From Kiloniella sp. EL199 (lineage in GTDB: Bacteria > Pseudomonadota > Alphaproteobacteria > Kiloniellales > Kiloniellaceae): a stretch of 64,000 bases of DNA. Both the position numbers and the translations under genes were made by a program. Location of the stretch: NCBI RefSeq assembly GCF_900313065.1, contig NZ_OMPU01000010.1, positions 496,001-560,000 of the forward strand, read 5' to 3'. The notes below the pieces were generated by a model. It was not told the DNA's origin. It did no database searches and was given only the letters and a program-made list of their open reading frames with translations. This document shows positions 45,085-55,293 of this stretch, one piece after another; position 1 is the stretch's first letter; every line of letters starts with the position of its first letter.

Positions 45085-45397
45085 GTTTAAATTCGTCCCA
45101 AAGTCGGTACACCGAAGTTTATATAAAGGGGAAAGGCGTTTATCTTCTCAAACTCAATGTTACATAATAAATAACTATATAAATTGATTTTAAGAATATT
45201 TTCCTTTTTGTTTTTGTGACGCAAACGCCACTCTAAAACCCCTCATTCGATAAAAAGTTTAGCCCCCGGCAATTAACGCAGTGTTAAAGTGAAGTGATTT
45301 AACAGATATTTTCCTGTAAATATTTTGCGCTACCTATCATCTCAATCAAAACATCCGTGATTTATTCATTATTAGATGGATATGTTCCTGATTGATG
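45085..45397. other. Intergenic region upstream of cheZ
   Basis: AT-rich, with no frame, repeat or hairpin that stands out. The cheZ promoter should be here. Confidence 0.4.
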
Positions 45398-46246
45398 TTA
45401 TGTCGGACTGGGACCTACGGCACGCTTGTATAGGTGCCAGGTTGCATGCCCCAGAAGTGGTAGGGTAACAAATAACCCCAATAAACCGGCGAGAATGGAA
45501 AAAACTGTCAGTGCTGCGATGGTGATACACCACAGAATCATGGTTTTTGGATTGTTTTTGACCAATCGGACAGAGGTCACCATGGCGGTTACAAAATCAA
45601 TATCACGATGATACAACATAGGGAAGGAAATGACTGAAAAAGAAAAAACAATCAGGGCGATAATGGCGCCAATCGTATGCCCAACAAGCAGGAACAACAA
45701 TCCTTTTTCTGTTGTAAAGATGAGATCAACAAGTTCTGCCATGCTAAAGAGCTTGAAGCCAAAAAAGCTGAGGGTGATGAAGGCGGCTATATCAAGCCAT
45801 ATGAAAAGTGAAAACCCGGTCACAAGGGCCATCCAGCCTAGATCCCTGTTAAACATTGATCTGACAACACCGAAAGTGCGCCCCCAGCTAAGAGGTTTAT
45901 TTTCTTCCAGTTGATGACTGATGAAATAAAATCCACTGGCGATAAAGGGAGCAATCAAAGCAAAACCAATGGCAAGAGGATAGACAAGGTACGGTAGTTC
46001 AAGTTCGAGCAGGAGAATGATCAATGTCCAACCACCGACAGCATAGATACCTCCAAAAAACAAACCATATCTAATTGCATTTAAAAAATCGGACATTCCG
46101 GCCTTTAAAATCTCGGGGATAATAGCTGGTGAAAGGCTATAGATATCTGGCCAGTTCGGGTTTCTTTTTTTTATCAGGGAATTATCCCTGATTGTCTGAT
46201 TCCTGGTGTTGTTATTTGTAATAGATGCATTTGGGTCATTGATCAT
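45398..46246 (-). CDS. DUF2189 multi-helix membrane protein
   Basis: The 282-residue protein has an N-terminal cytoplasmic segment and about six membrane helices. FLNAIRYGLFFGGIYAVGGW and SVRLVKNNPKTMILWCITIAAL are characteristic of DUF2189. The function of the family is unknown; it may be a membrane stress or cytochrome-oxidase-related protein. Single gene. Confidence 0.8.
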   Translation of the reverse strand: MINDPNASITNNNTRNQTIRDNSLIKKRNPNWPDIYSLSPAIIPEILKAGMSDFLNAIRYGLFFGGIYAVGGWTLIILLLELELPYLVYPLAIGFALIAPFIASGFYFISHQLEENKPLSWGRTFGVVRSMFNRDLGWMALVTGFSLFIWLDIAAFITLSFFGFKLFSMAELVDLIFTTEKGLLFLLVGHTIGAIIALIVFSFSVISFPMLYHRDIDFVTAMVTSVRLVKNNPKTMILWCITIAALTVFSILAGLLGLFVTLPLLGHATWHLYKRAVGPSPT

Positions 46247-46684
46247 GTTTGGGTTCCCTGCAAGGAAATGTCACCTCCTTTAGCTTTGGGTGCTCTTTTA
46301 ATAACAGAGTAGGTTATTTGTTTCGGAATTTATACCATTAATTATTTTTCTGGTGATGAATCATGAATGATTTCGACTTTTAAAACCCTTATAACTATTT
46401 GATGGATTTATCAAAAAGCGAAGATCAATCTATGGATACCGTTACTCCCCGAATTTTGGCTGTTCGGGACAACACCAGAAACTATTTTAAATTAGCACCC
46501 TTGACCTTGGCTAAAGGATTTTCAATAATCCTGCTGCTTAAATGCAATAATGACCACGCGAGAATGGTCGCCAATAAAACGTCAGGACATTTAAAACATA
46601 AGGTTTGATTGTTAGGACATGGTAATGTGACAAAGAGTACGCATTATTCTCTCCATTGGATGATTAGACTGGAAAGTGAAGAGA
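46247..46684. other. Intergenic region
   Basis: A 69-codon frame (46399-46608) is present but has no ribosome site and low-complexity composition. No hairpin or repeat was seen; it must contain the divergent promoters. Confidence 0.35.
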
Positions 46685-47266
46685 ATGACCTGTTCAAGAA
46701 CACCAGACCATGGAAATTGGTCTCAAAAATCCAGAAGCTTCCCCCTTCGTAATTATCGTTTTCAACCATCAGAATTACTGATTCTGGAACTGTTACGCTA
46801 TTATTGTCAATCCTATGCTAATCCAGACTCTCTGGCTTGGGAAAAAGCCTTTGTGTGGGGGGAAAAGGAACTGGGTCCATATGATGGAGCGTGGGTCGTT
46901 AATGCAACGGCTGCTTTTATTCGGACGATACGAAACGAGCGCAAGACATCGTTTGAATTTATTGTGCCCTGCTGTGAAATCTGCCGTCAGGAAATTTGTG
47001 TGACCGAGTTGAATGCTTTGTGGTTGGTACAGGCGGCAAGGGCAGAAAATGTCCTTGCGATGGAAACTGCCGGGCGGTTAACTCTTGATCGTGCGGGTTA
47101 TTGGTCCGGTTTGGAAGACCTATTGGAAAAATCAAGGCATTTAGGGACTGTGTTGAACGAAGTTTTTCCTGAAGAACGTATTTCCCGCCAAAATCTGACA
47201 GATCGAGCCCGACTTATAGGTAGTCAATTTCCGAGGGGGCAACGACCTCGTGATCAGCTTCATTGA
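46685..47266 (+). CDS. Unknown 193-residue protein
   Basis: Starts at ATG 46685 with GGAAAG ahead (GTG 46676 is an alternative). The middle has CCEICRQEICV, a possible metal or redox site. The rest is helical with several Trp and Arg residues; FQPSELLILELLRYYCQSY near the N terminus is the best-defined block. No family is recognised. It is divergent from the DUF2189 gene. Confidence 0.6.
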   Translation: MTCSRTPDHGNWSQKSRSFPLRNYRFQPSELLILELLRYYCQSYANPDSLAWEKAFVWGEKELGPYDGAWVVNATAAFIRTIRNERKTSFEFIVPCCEICRQEICVTELNALWLVQAARAENVLAMETAGRLTLDRAGYWSGLEDLLEKSRHLGTVLNEVFPEERISRQNLTDRARLIGSQFPRGQRPRDQLH

Positions 47267-47436
47267 GGCCAGGTTGTATATCTAAAAAAGCCATAAGAGA
47301 CGACAAAGCAGACAGAAATTTGTAACTCTTTCTTGATGACATGCCAATCATCAGGGGGTAACCCTGGTTTTTATACGGTCCAGTTTTATGTAGGCATGAT
47401 TGTTTCGTAGAAAAAGGTGACTTTCAGACAAAATCT

Positions 47437-49977
47437 TTATGAGTCCAGCTTATTGTTCCACCAGGCAATTGTTTCTTCTGCAGTTTGTTGGAGTGTTGGT
47501 AAATAATTTTCTGCGGCCGAGATATCTTTGGAATGTTTTTCCAGTGTTCGCGCATTTTCTGCCAAACGAGGAGCAAACATAGAGCTTGCTGACCCTTTGA
47601 TTGTATGAGCTGCAAGGTAAATTAACTCACTATTGCTTGCAGACAAACCTTCTTTAATTTTGTCTATTTGAGTATGAATCGTATCAGGGGCCATCCCGAT
47701 TAGTTCGGCGATAACATCATCGCCAATCTGTGATTTCATAAGGTCATATTCATCATCGGAACCGATTGGCAGGCCTGTTTCATCGGGAGTACTGGTCATA
47801 TTCGGCAAAACCTCTTCTGTGAATTCTTGTTCCAAAACCACTTCTTCTGTGCGAGCCGTTGGCTGTGGAGCCAGGGACGGGAATGATTGAGGCGGAATGG
47901 CTTCTCTTTGCTGGTTTATTATTTCTATATGTTTAAGAATAGTGCCCTTTAGCTGTTGTTCAGTAAAGGGTTTTGACAATACGTCATTCATACCGCTTTC
48001 AATAAAATGGGCGTGGCGTTCTTTAAATGCCTCTGCTGTCAGGCCGATAATTGGAATATCTGGTTGTGTATTGCCTGCTCGTATTCTGGATGTCGCTTCT
48101 ATTCCATCCATCAGTGGCATATGTATGTCCATGAAAATTAAATCAAAACTACCTTGCTTAAGCGCTTCAACTGCTTGTTCTCCATTTATCACGATTGTTG
48201 GTACATGGCCAAATTTTTCGAGAAAGGCTTTGGCAATGGTTGCGTTGACCATGTTGTCTTCTGCCACCAATACTTTTAAAGGGGGGCAATCGACATCTGT
48301 TAGTGGTTTTTTCTGATTTTCAACGAGCCTGATTTCCTCTTCCGAGGGTATGGTGACTGGTAAGACAAATCGAAATTGACTGCCTAAATTAAGTTTACTT
48401 GAAACGGATATTTTGCCGCCGAGCATCTCGACTAAACTTTTGACTATAGAGAGACCTAGTCCTGTGCCGCCGAATTTGCGGGTAATTGTATTGTCTTCCT
48501 GTGTGAAAGATTGAAAGATTGAATCAAGCCGATCTTCTGCAATACCTGTACCTGTATCTTTGACCGTTATTAGGAAAAAATCCTGGCTTAAAGCCTCTGT
48601 ATCATGTTGATGAGATGATGAATTATTGCTGTCGGGAAGATTTAATTCGAGGCACCGGGGATCGTTTGGAGAAAGTTTCTCGACAGCAAGAATGATGCCG
48701 CCGCTGATGGTGAACTTTATGGCATTGCTAAGCAAGTTGGTCAGGATTTGCCTTAGTCGTGTGCTATCACTTCTGATGTATTGGGTTGCGACGGTTTGAG
48801 GTTCTATTTTCAGGTAGAGACCATTATCTTCAGCCATTGCGATCAAGGGAGCAACTGTTGCTTGCAGCATTTCAGATAGATCGAATGTGGTGTATTCCAG
48901 ATCGACATTTCCTGTTTCGATCTTGCTCATATCAAGAATGTCGTTGATTATTTCCAGCAGGCTCTGGCCAGAGGTAATAATTGTATCAAGCTTGGTTATT
49001 TGGTCGCTATCAAGATCAGAGCCACGTAAAAGTTGTGCCATGCCAATGACACCATTAAGCGGTGTGCGTATTTCATGACTCATCGTTGATAAAAAGTTGG
49101 ATTTGGCTTCTGTTGCCTGCCGGGCTGCTTTTGAAGTGTATTCCAGTTCCTGAGCTTGCTCCAGCAAACGCTTATTAACCTTGAAGAGAACCGATTGATG
49201 CGCTTTCAGGTCGGTGATTTCTGTTCTTACGGCGACGATACCACCGGCTTTACTCTCCAGTTCACTTATCTGGATCCAGCGGCCGTTGGGTAGTTGCCGT
49301 TCTTTATCTCCGCGAGGGGAAAGACCGTCCCGGTTCCATTTGGCTCCCTTGTCAATCTCAGGTGCTTTGTCGCCTACTTTATCCCAATAGGCGTCGAGTA
49401 TTTCCTGGCGATCCATTCCGGGCTGGAGCATATGGGCGACTTCCGGGTAAAGCTCACGGTGACAGGCATTACAAAACACAAACTTTCCTTGCTCATCATA
49501 GAGAATAAATCCGACGCTGATATCGTCTAAAGCAGAAAGCACTTTCTCGGAAATTTTTATGGCTTCGTCTTGAGAAGCAGGCAGGAATGGATGTGGCTTG
49601 AATGTAAAGAGAATTGAACCATCATGCAGGGCGTGGCGTTTGCTTGTAATTCGCAATTTCCCAAGCGCAGTCAAACTTAAATCAGTGATCTTGCCCTTTT
49701 CATAGTCCTTTAGTTTCTTCTGCCACACAGCCAATTGCTCTTGGCTTAGGTGCTTTCCGTTAGCAGAAAGCAAGCCATCGATAATTGCAGAGATAGGAAT
49801 ACCGGGCTCTATTTGGGTATTGGGCAGAAGCAACGTTTTTTGTAGGTCTGGACTAAAATCTATTAACAAGCCGCTTTTGTTGACAATGGCAAAGCACTCA
49901 GGGACGGATACTCCTTGCTTTTGCTTAGAGGGAGTAGGGTCACCTATTTTATGTTCTGGCTCCAATGGCTTCGTCAT
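47437..49977 (-). CDS. Soluble hybrid histidine kinase with PAS, REC and HPt domains
   Basis: An 846-residue protein without membrane helices. A PAS region (about 140-260, PAS_7-like, with ISVGFILYDEQGKFVFCN) is followed by HisKA (MSHEIRTPLNGVIG, His near 300), HATPase (DTGTGIAEDR, GTGLGLSIVKSL) and REC (AEDNMVNA, LIFMDIHMPLMDG, Asp near 616). A C-terminal HPt has AAHTIKGSASSM (His near 788). This complete His-Asp-His relay could feed a separate response regulator; none is adjacent. Its core is clearly related to the kinase at 35531-38116. Confidence 0.9.
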   Translation of the reverse strand: MTKPLEPEHKIGDPTPSKQKQGVSVPECFAIVNKSGLLIDFSPDLQKTLLLPNTQIEPGIPISAIIDGLLSANGKHLSQEQLAVWQKKLKDYEKGKITDLSLTALGKLRITSKRHALHDGSILFTFKPHPFLPASQDEAIKISEKVLSALDDISVGFILYDEQGKFVFCNACHRELYPEVAHMLQPGMDRQEILDAYWDKVGDKAPEIDKGAKWNRDGLSPRGDKERQLPNGRWIQISELESKAGGIVAVRTEITDLKAHQSVLFKVNKRLLEQAQELEYTSKAARQATEAKSNFLSTMSHEIRTPLNGVIGMAQLLRGSDLDSDQITKLDTIITSGQSLLEIINDILDMSKIETGNVDLEYTTFDLSEMLQATVAPLIAMAEDNGLYLKIEPQTVATQYIRSDSTRLRQILTNLLSNAIKFTISGGIILAVEKLSPNDPRCLELNLPDSNNSSSHQHDTEALSQDFFLITVKDTGTGIAEDRLDSIFQSFTQEDNTITRKFGGTGLGLSIVKSLVEMLGGKISVSSKLNLGSQFRFVLPVTIPSEEEIRLVENQKKPLTDVDCPPLKVLVAEDNMVNATIAKAFLEKFGHVPTIVINGEQAVEALKQGSFDLIFMDIHMPLMDGIEATSRIRAGNTQPDIPIIGLTAEAFKERHAHFIESGMNDVLSKPFTEQQLKGTILKHIEIINQQREAIPPQSFPSLAPQPTARTEEVVLEQEFTEEVLPNMTSTPDETGLPIGSDDEYDLMKSQIGDDVIAELIGMAPDTIHTQIDKIKEGLSASNSELIYLAAHTIKGSASSMFAPRLAENARTLEKHSKDISAAENYLPTLQQTAEETIAWWNNKLDS

Positions 49978-50239
49978 ATGATCTGAGCAGCATTACACAG
50001 TACAGAAATACTTTGGTGATTAGTGTCTTGGTTTCTGTATTAAACCTATACAGTATAACATTGATATAACTTCTATAAGAAATGCTTAATTTAAATACAA
50101 CTAATGCGATGGCATCCTGATCATGACGTAATACAAAGACCTTGATTCTTATACTGTCGATAAATACAGACGCGATAGAAACTCGATTATCATTTCAGAA
50201 AGTTTTATCCATCTCCTGCTTATTCCGTTTGAGATGCTG

Positions 50240-50995
50240 CTAATTCGTAGGAACAGAAGGTTTTGTATAGCTATCAATAATAGCATCGATGGTTCCTTCG
50301 TTGCGAAGGTCTTGTATCGCTTTGTCAAAATTCGGCAATATGGATATATACTTTGAATTTTTATTGATACACAGATGGATATTGATGGTATCGACAACCA
50401 CAGATGTTTTTTCTATGTGCTTTGTATATTGATGGTCCCGTGCGAAAAAGTCGAAGTTGACGGTGTCTCTAACGATGATGTCAGCGCGTTTGTTCGCGAG
50501 TAGTTTGTATGTCTGTTCCAATGTGTCTGTCCAAACAACCCTGGCATCTGGAAGTTTACTTTTGATCCATCCATTGCCTCTGTAATCGACCAAAACAAAT
50601 TTCATTAGATCCTGTGCCGATTTAATGTTCAGGATTGCATCGCGTTGCGGGTGATTTACATAGGTATAAATTATGATGTCGCCGGAGAAAACAGGCTCTG
50701 TGCTGCAGGTTGTATATTCAAGTCGTTCAGGAATAGGGATGGTGACAAAAGCGTCTGAGAGGCCTTTTTTGACCTTCACTTGCGCGCGGGACCAGGGGTA
50801 TCCATCGTACCGGGTTTCTATATTCAGTTTGTTTCTGAGAATTTTATTGAGCACATCAATAATGACGCCTTTCATCTGTCCGTTTTCGGTCCAGATCATG
50901 GGAGCGTAATTTTCGGGAAAGGCTAGCTTTAAGGGGGCGGCAGCAGCCACAAAAGGAGAGAACAGCAAAAAGAAGACTAAGGGCAAGAGCTTCAA
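50240..50995 (-). CDS. Periplasmic solute-binding protein, family 3-like
   Basis: Starting at TTG 50995 (GGAG 8 bp ahead) gives a clean signal peptide, MKLLPLVFFLLFSPFVAAAA. The mature part has LKLAFPENYAPMIWTENGQMKGVIIDVLNKIL, an amino-acid-binding SBP_bac_3 pattern. The frame is open to TTG 51034. Orphan solute-binding proteins of this kind serve as receptors as often as transporter parts; no permease gene is next to it. Confidence 0.78.
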   Translation of the reverse strand: MKLLPLVFFLLFSPFVAAAAPLKLAFPENYAPMIWTENGQMKGVIIDVLNKILRNKLNIETRYDGYPWSRAQVKVKKGLSDAFVTIPIPERLEYTTCSTEPVFSGDIIIYTYVNHPQRDAILNIKSAQDLMKFVLVDYRGNGWIKSKLPDARVVWTDTLEQTYKLLANKRADIIVRDTVNFDFFARDHQYTKHIEKTSVVVDTINIHLCINKNSKYISILPNFDKAIQDLRNEGTIDAIIDSYTKPSVPTN

Positions 50996-51103
50996 ATAAT
51001 ACACTCCATTGCTTTTCAAACAGCTCTTTCTCAATACCCAAGTGTACTCTTTTTGGTTTAATTTGTATTGAGAAATTTTATTTTCTGGTCAAGGTTTGAG
51101 AAT

Positions 51104-51985
51104 TTATTCAGGGATACTTTGTAATTTGAACATGGCGCGGAGGATATTTTCGTTAGAGCGAATTCCCATGTGAGCGAACCATTTTTCAAAGAGTTTCAGT
51201 GATTTGTCACTTCGATACAATCCAGCCAGATAGCGATCGACAAGGAGTTTGAAATCCAGTGATTGGCGTGCGAACATCAAGGCATAGGGATCGTAGGTGT
51301 AAAAACGATTAACCAGCTTGAGATCATTCGGGGCATCAGCTGCGTCAAGCAAACCGATTAAAATGATACGATCGGCTATATAGGCATCAATCTCTCTGTT
51401 TTCCAGCGCTTCGATACCTGCTTTTGGGTGTTTGTAAGTGACTAACTCTATATCAAGATTGTCACGCTCTATACGCTTTGTAATCGCATCAGCGGTGAGA
51501 GTGCCATAGATAAGACCGGCTTTCTTGCCTTTAAGGCTTTTGAGGCTTCTGATCCGACTGTCATCCTTGACCAGCATTTCGGCACCTGTGACGTAGGTTA
51601 AAAGACTAAATCCAACTTTTTCCTGACGCTTGAATGTCCAGGATGTGGTGCCGCAAACAATATCCACCTTGCCCTCTTGTACATAGTCAAAGCGGTTATC
51701 GGCCGTTACCTCGAGCATTTTTAATTCCAGGTCGGGTTTATCAAGATCCTGTTTCAGTTTCTCGTAAATACCTTTACAGAGATCAATTGAATAACCCTCC
51801 ACATCGCCTGTTGCTGTCACACTTGAAAAGGGGTGCTTTTCAGTTCGGTATCCAATGACAAAGCTGTTTGTTTCTTCAATTCGTTCCAGCGTATTGTCTT
51901 TTGCCTCAGCTTGAGAAGGTAACGAGAGCCTAAAGATCAGTAAAAGAGCAGTTATGATTGTGATTTTAGAAGAAGGCTTTTTCAT
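51104..51985 (-). CDS. Amino-acid ABC-type periplasmic binding protein (GltI-like)
   Basis: The 293-residue protein has a signal peptide (cleavage near SQAEA, residue 27). The SBP_bac_3 blocks are ERIEETNSFVIGYRTEKHPF, GYSIDLCKGIYEKL and GKVDIVCGTTSWTFKRQEKVGF, a pattern close to glutamate/aspartate-binding proteins. The permease and ATPase genes are absent nearby. It precedes the other binding protein by 108 bp on the same strand. Confidence 0.82.
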   Translation of the reverse strand: MKKPSSKITIITALLLIFRLSLPSQAEAKDNTLERIEETNSFVIGYRTEKHPFSSVTATGDVEGYSIDLCKGIYEKLKQDLDKPDLELKMLEVTADNRFDYVQEGKVDIVCGTTSWTFKRQEKVGFSLLTYVTGAEMLVKDDSRIRSLKSLKGKKAGLIYGTLTADAITKRIERDNLDIELVTYKHPKAGIEALENREIDAYIADRIILIGLLDAADAPNDLKLVNRFYTYDPYALMFARQSLDFKLLVDRYLAGLYRSDKSLKLFEKWFAHMGIRSNENILRAMFKLQSIPE

Positions 51986-52032
51986 CTGGGATTCTCTGGC
52001 AAGAGGTGAAGGTGATAAATCTCTAGATCTGC

Positions 52033-52689
52033 TTAAAAGGCATCATGAAACTGAGTGTTTACACTCACAAATGCAGCTTGTTCTTCCATATTGATTTCAT
52101 AACTGGGTTTGAAGCTGTGGTGCTGTTCTTCGGAAATGACCCGTTGATAGAGATTATCGAGTACATACTGATCGCCTGATTCGGTTTCGACAACCGCAAC
52201 GGCGTGACCAACAGGTCCATATCGCCCATAAAAAGTTCCAGCAACCATCCAGAGATCGCGTTGATCGTAGCCCAACAGAGCAGCAGACGTCAGGTAAACA
52301 TGTGCGTAATCATCACAATCCCCGTACCCGCGAGCGATGGTTTCACCGGGGGTTGACCAATAGTCTTTGCGCTCTGTTTTATATCTGACATTCCGGCCAG
52401 CCAAAGCATAAAGCGATTTGAGTTCTTTTACCGGGTCACTGGATTTTTGAGCCATCAGGCTTTGATACCAGTTCCGGACACGTTTTGATTTGTTTTTATC
52501 GTAGGAATGAAATTCGCGTAACCAGCGGTGATGGAATTGAGCCTGTTGCGTTTTATTCAAAAAACTTTTGGGGGCTTTGGATATAGTGACGTATTTGGCG
52601 CGGACATCCTCCGCTGCTGTCGCAAAAACAAGCATGGCTAATGACGCAAGAGCATAGCTCTTTTTTATGTTTGTTGCCGAGAATATCAC
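52033..52689 (-). CDS. Bacterial transglutaminase-like cysteine protease (BTLCP, DUF920)
   Basis: The 218-residue protein has a signal peptide, and the catalytic triad is visible: Cys in RGYGDCDDYAHVY, His in PVGHAVAVVE and Asp in YVLDNLYQRV. In LapG the same fold cleaves the adhesin LapA under c-di-GMP control; this protein lies apart from lapD or adhesin genes, so that role is only possible. The length fits the family. Confidence 0.83.
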   Translation of the reverse strand: MIFSATNIKKSYALASLAMLVFATAAEDVRAKYVTISKAPKSFLNKTQQAQFHHRWLREFHSYDKNKSKRVRNWYQSLMAQKSSDPVKELKSLYALAGRNVRYKTERKDYWSTPGETIARGYGDCDDYAHVYLTSAALLGYDQRDLWMVAGTFYGRYGPVGHAVAVVETESGDQYVLDNLYQRVISEEQHHSFKPSYEINMEEQAAFVSVNTQFHDAF

Positions 52690-52822
52690 TGATTTCCCTA
52701 GTGTTTACGTAAGATTACTGGTCTTTGCGTAAGATTGAAGATAGCAATTTTTACTAAACAAGGGAAGGTTCTCCTGTGTTATGCATGACCCTTTGGGCAA
52801 CCTTACTCTTTTGAGGAGAAAA

Positions 52823-52855
52823 AGGCCCGCCGTGGTTATTTTTGGGCGGGCCTGT
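52823..52855 (-). terminator. Rho-independent terminator for the small membrane protein gene
   Basis: On the minus strand AGGCCCGCCC pairs with GGCGGGCCT and runs into TTTTTCTCC. It lies about 32 bp after the stop of the gene at 52887-53354. Confidence 0.85.
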
Positions 52856-52886
52856 GAGCGTCGTGGAACAGAATAGGAGTGAGCGA

Positions 52887-53354
52887 TCAATTTGCCATGT
52901 TCCACAACACACGTAAGAGGGCAATTTGGGCCATAAGGATATAAGCCATCAGCATAAAGAGCATTATGTAGCGATGTGCATTGGACTCTCCGCGAGATTT
53001 CAATGCGCGAACTCTTTGCGTTGACGTTGACAGGTGTTTCGATATTTCCCGAATTTTGCGCTTTTCGTTAATTTGCCAGAACTGCAGGAAAATTTCTGAT
53101 GCGACTGCAAACACGGTAAGTATAAGAGAGCAGGCAATTAGATAATTAATGAATTTGGCATCATAGGCATTGGCTTTTGCCAGAAAGTAAATGGCAACAA
53201 ACGCAAGGCTGAGATAGGCAAGAGCTTGCCATTGTTGGCGTTTGGCAAAGAGAAGATTTTCACCCGCTTCCCGATAGATCATCAGGAACTCGGCATGACT
53301 CAAATCATCGAGTGAACTCTCTATATGTTCGAACTCATCTTCTTCGTCTCGCAT
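52887..53354 (-). CDS. Unknown 155-residue membrane protein
   Basis: An acidic N-terminal segment (MRDEEDEFEHIESSLDDLSH) precedes three predicted helices (about 43-60, 69-90 and 128-150) with a basic loop KRKIREISKHLSTSTQRVRALKSR cut by the membrane. No family is recognised. The good terminator and independent position support a real gene. Confidence 0.7.
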   Translation of the reverse strand: MRDEEDEFEHIESSLDDLSHAEFLMIYREAGENLLFAKRQQWQALAYLSLAFVAIYFLAKANAYDAKFINYLIACSLILTVFAVASEIFLQFWQINEKRKIREISKHLSTSTQRVRALKSRGESNAHRYIMLFMLMAYILMAQIALLRVLWNMAN

Positions 53355-53743
53355 TGATACCTCGTTATAAATAAGCCGCCGGGGCTAAAGGGCGGAACGA
53401 TCCAGATCGGGCAAAGCTTCGTGTATGTAAGGTGCCATATAAACAGCCTACACCAGAAAGTGGCCGGCTCATTTTACAGACATTGAAGCCATTTAATCCC
53501 AATAGGTGCGAAAAACATGATTCTTTTTCGACTATAGGGACATGATTGCATCAAAGAGTTAACAAGTTCTTTATTGATCCACTTTACTGTTTTTATCCAA
53601 AGGTTTAGCTAATGAAAGGCTCTGATCGTTTTCATTCTGTTTTATGTCATATTGCTAAAGAGGCGATAGGGAGGAAAACTGGCGCAGTTCTTGTAAGGAT
53701 ATTCTGGAGAGGGTATATTTATATAAGGGTAAAGGAGCATGCC
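53355..53743. other. Intergenic region before the small lipoprotein gene
   Basis: An open frame from 53612 continues into the lipoprotein gene but is not credible before ATG 53744. No structure was seen. Confidence 0.35.
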
Positions 53744-53950
53744 ATGACAGGAATATTTCCATCTGCTTTGATGTTAGCCGGGATTATTGTTCTGGGCGGC
53801 TGTGCCCAAAATGCTTTTCAAAAAGAAGAGGTTGTCGTGGTTTCGAAGCCAACACCAACAACCTATTGCTATCGTTCACTCGCCAATGTGGATTGTTATG
53901 AAGAGCCTGTACCGGAAGATGAACGAACGCTTCTTGTGCCAGTAGAATAG
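53744..53950 (+). CDS. Small lipoprotein, 68 residues
   Basis: MTGIFPSALMLAGIIVLGGCAQ is a signal peptide with lipobox LGGC (Cys20). The mature part has CYRSLANVDCYEEPVPEDE, a short Cys-pair motif seen in small proteobacterial lipoproteins. AAGGAG lies before the ATG. Function unknown. Confidence 0.7.
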   Translation: MTGIFPSALMLAGIIVLGGCAQNAFQKEEVVVVSKPTPTTYCYRSLANVDCYEEPVPEDERTLLVPVE

Positions 53951-54380
53951 GGATCATCAGTTCAAGAAGTGCTATTGTTGCCGGGATCATTTTACCCCCT
54001 TTGGTTCCTGCTTTCCTGTTTCTAGCCCTCTGCCAGTCGTAAGGGCGAAGTTTTTTGTTCTGCATCTGTCGTGTTTTAATTTTCGGATAAGTGCAAGCAG
54101 ACTGCCATAGAAAACCAACTATCCAAATTTACATGAATGGACAGTTCTTGGCCTGATTTTGCCGCAGGCTGCCTTGTTTATCATCTAAATTATCCAGAAC
54201 ATCGGAATTCATTGATCACACGTGACCCAAGGTTTCTGCGAAATCTGAGGGTTTGTATCTGGTCTGGTTACATTTTTTAATCATCTATATAATTTTATAG
54301 TTGATTAAAGGAGTTATAATAAATAATATCATCTAATAAATTAGATAGATGGGTGTTGAAACGCTCTGCAGGGGGACATC
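53951..54380. other. AT-rich intergenic region with two palindromes
   Basis: No gene. Near the right end lie two AT-rich inverted repeats, described separately, upstream of the coiled-coil/HTH gene pair. Confidence 0.5.
54280..54346. promoter_or_regulatory. Two AT-rich palindromes upstream of the coiled-coil/HTH pair
   Basis: ATCATCTATA (54280-54289) with TATAGTTGAT (54296-54305), one mismatch, and the perfect ATCTAATaaATTAGAT (54331-54346). The second ends 34 bp before the GTG start. They could be operators for the HTH protein encoded at 55294. Confidence 0.5.
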
Positions 54381-55271
54381 GTGAAGAGATTGCAACTGGA
54401 TTTGCATCGGCTTGAGAAAGTTTTGGCTTTGCTGGATTCAGCCGTTGAAGGAGAGGCACTTGCCGCTTTGGGACGTGCTAAACATATGCTCGCTGGTGCA
54501 GATATTAGCTTTAGAGAGCTAAAGGTGGGGATCTCCAGTTCTCAAGGTTCAGTTCAAGAACCTGCACAAGAGGTTGGTACAACCCAGGTGCAAAGGCTGG
54601 AACAGGAACTTGAATCTTTGCGGTGGTCCCTTGCGCGGCATGAGCTGCAAATCGCAGCATTGCGTCAGTCAGTGGAAGAAAAATCCGCGATAATCCAGAG
54701 TGAGCAGGCAAAACGCCATGCTCAGGAAGGGGAGCTGGTGGGGTTGCGAAAAGCTCATGCCGTGCAGATGGAAGAAGCTTTGAACCAAAGAGAGGAGGTC
54801 GAGAAATTGACCCGGCAGTTGGTTCAGTATCAGGCTTTTGAGAAAGAAACGGGTGTTGGGCCAAAAGCAGTTTTGCGTCAAAGAATGAATAAGGCCGCGG
54901 GTGTGAAACCTAGCCAGAAGGTTACTGAGAAACTTACTCCTGTAAGCGCTGGTCGTCGAAAAAAAGATGCTCAGGACATAGAGGCGGAAATGGTAGGTGT
55001 GTCCTCGGAAAATGAACGCCTGGATAAATTAGAACAGGCAGCTTTTAATCTTGTCGGGGGAGAGGATAGATCCATCGGAAAGGAATATCGCTGGGCACGT
55101 CTGGAAGATAGGCATCAGGTTATGGCGACTGTTGTGGAAGCGGGAAACGATGAAAAAAAACCTTCGGATACTGTTAAGGCAATCCATACTTCAAAGCAAA
55201 AAAGTACCGAATTGGATGCACCGACGTTAAATGCGCTTGAACGGGCAATGGGCCTTCGGGCTGAAGCTTAA
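54381..55271 (+). CDS. Unknown coiled-coil protein, 296 residues
   Basis: The N-terminal RLEKVLALLDSAVEGEALAA...LAGADISFREL block (residues 10-47) resembles a short helical module frequent at the start of alphaproteobacterial and phage-associated proteins. Residues about 68-150 are strongly coiled-coil (QRLEQELESLRWSLARHE). The C-terminal part is charged and probably disordered, ending SKQKSTELDAPTLNALERAM. It starts at GTG 54381. The gene 23 bp downstream encodes an HTH protein with its own coiled coil, so the two may form a complex. Function unknown. Confidence 0.68.
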   Translation: MKRLQLDLHRLEKVLALLDSAVEGEALAALGRAKHMLAGADISFRELKVGISSSQGSVQEPAQEVGTTQVQRLEQELESLRWSLARHELQIAALRQSVEEKSAIIQSEQAKRHAQEGELVGLRKAHAVQMEEALNQREEVEKLTRQLVQYQAFEKETGVGPKAVLRQRMNKAAGVKPSQKVTEKLTPVSAGRRKKDAQDIEAEMVGVSSENERLDKLEQAAFNLVGGEDRSIGKEYRWARLEDRHQVMATVVEAGNDEKKPSDTVKAIHTSKQKSTELDAPTLNALERAMGLRAEA

Positions 55272-55293
55272 GTCAAACGCATAGATTAAAATT

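Noticed and set aside
46399-46608. 69-codon frame upstream of the unknown protein gene
   Set aside because: No ribosome site, no family; considered intergenic.
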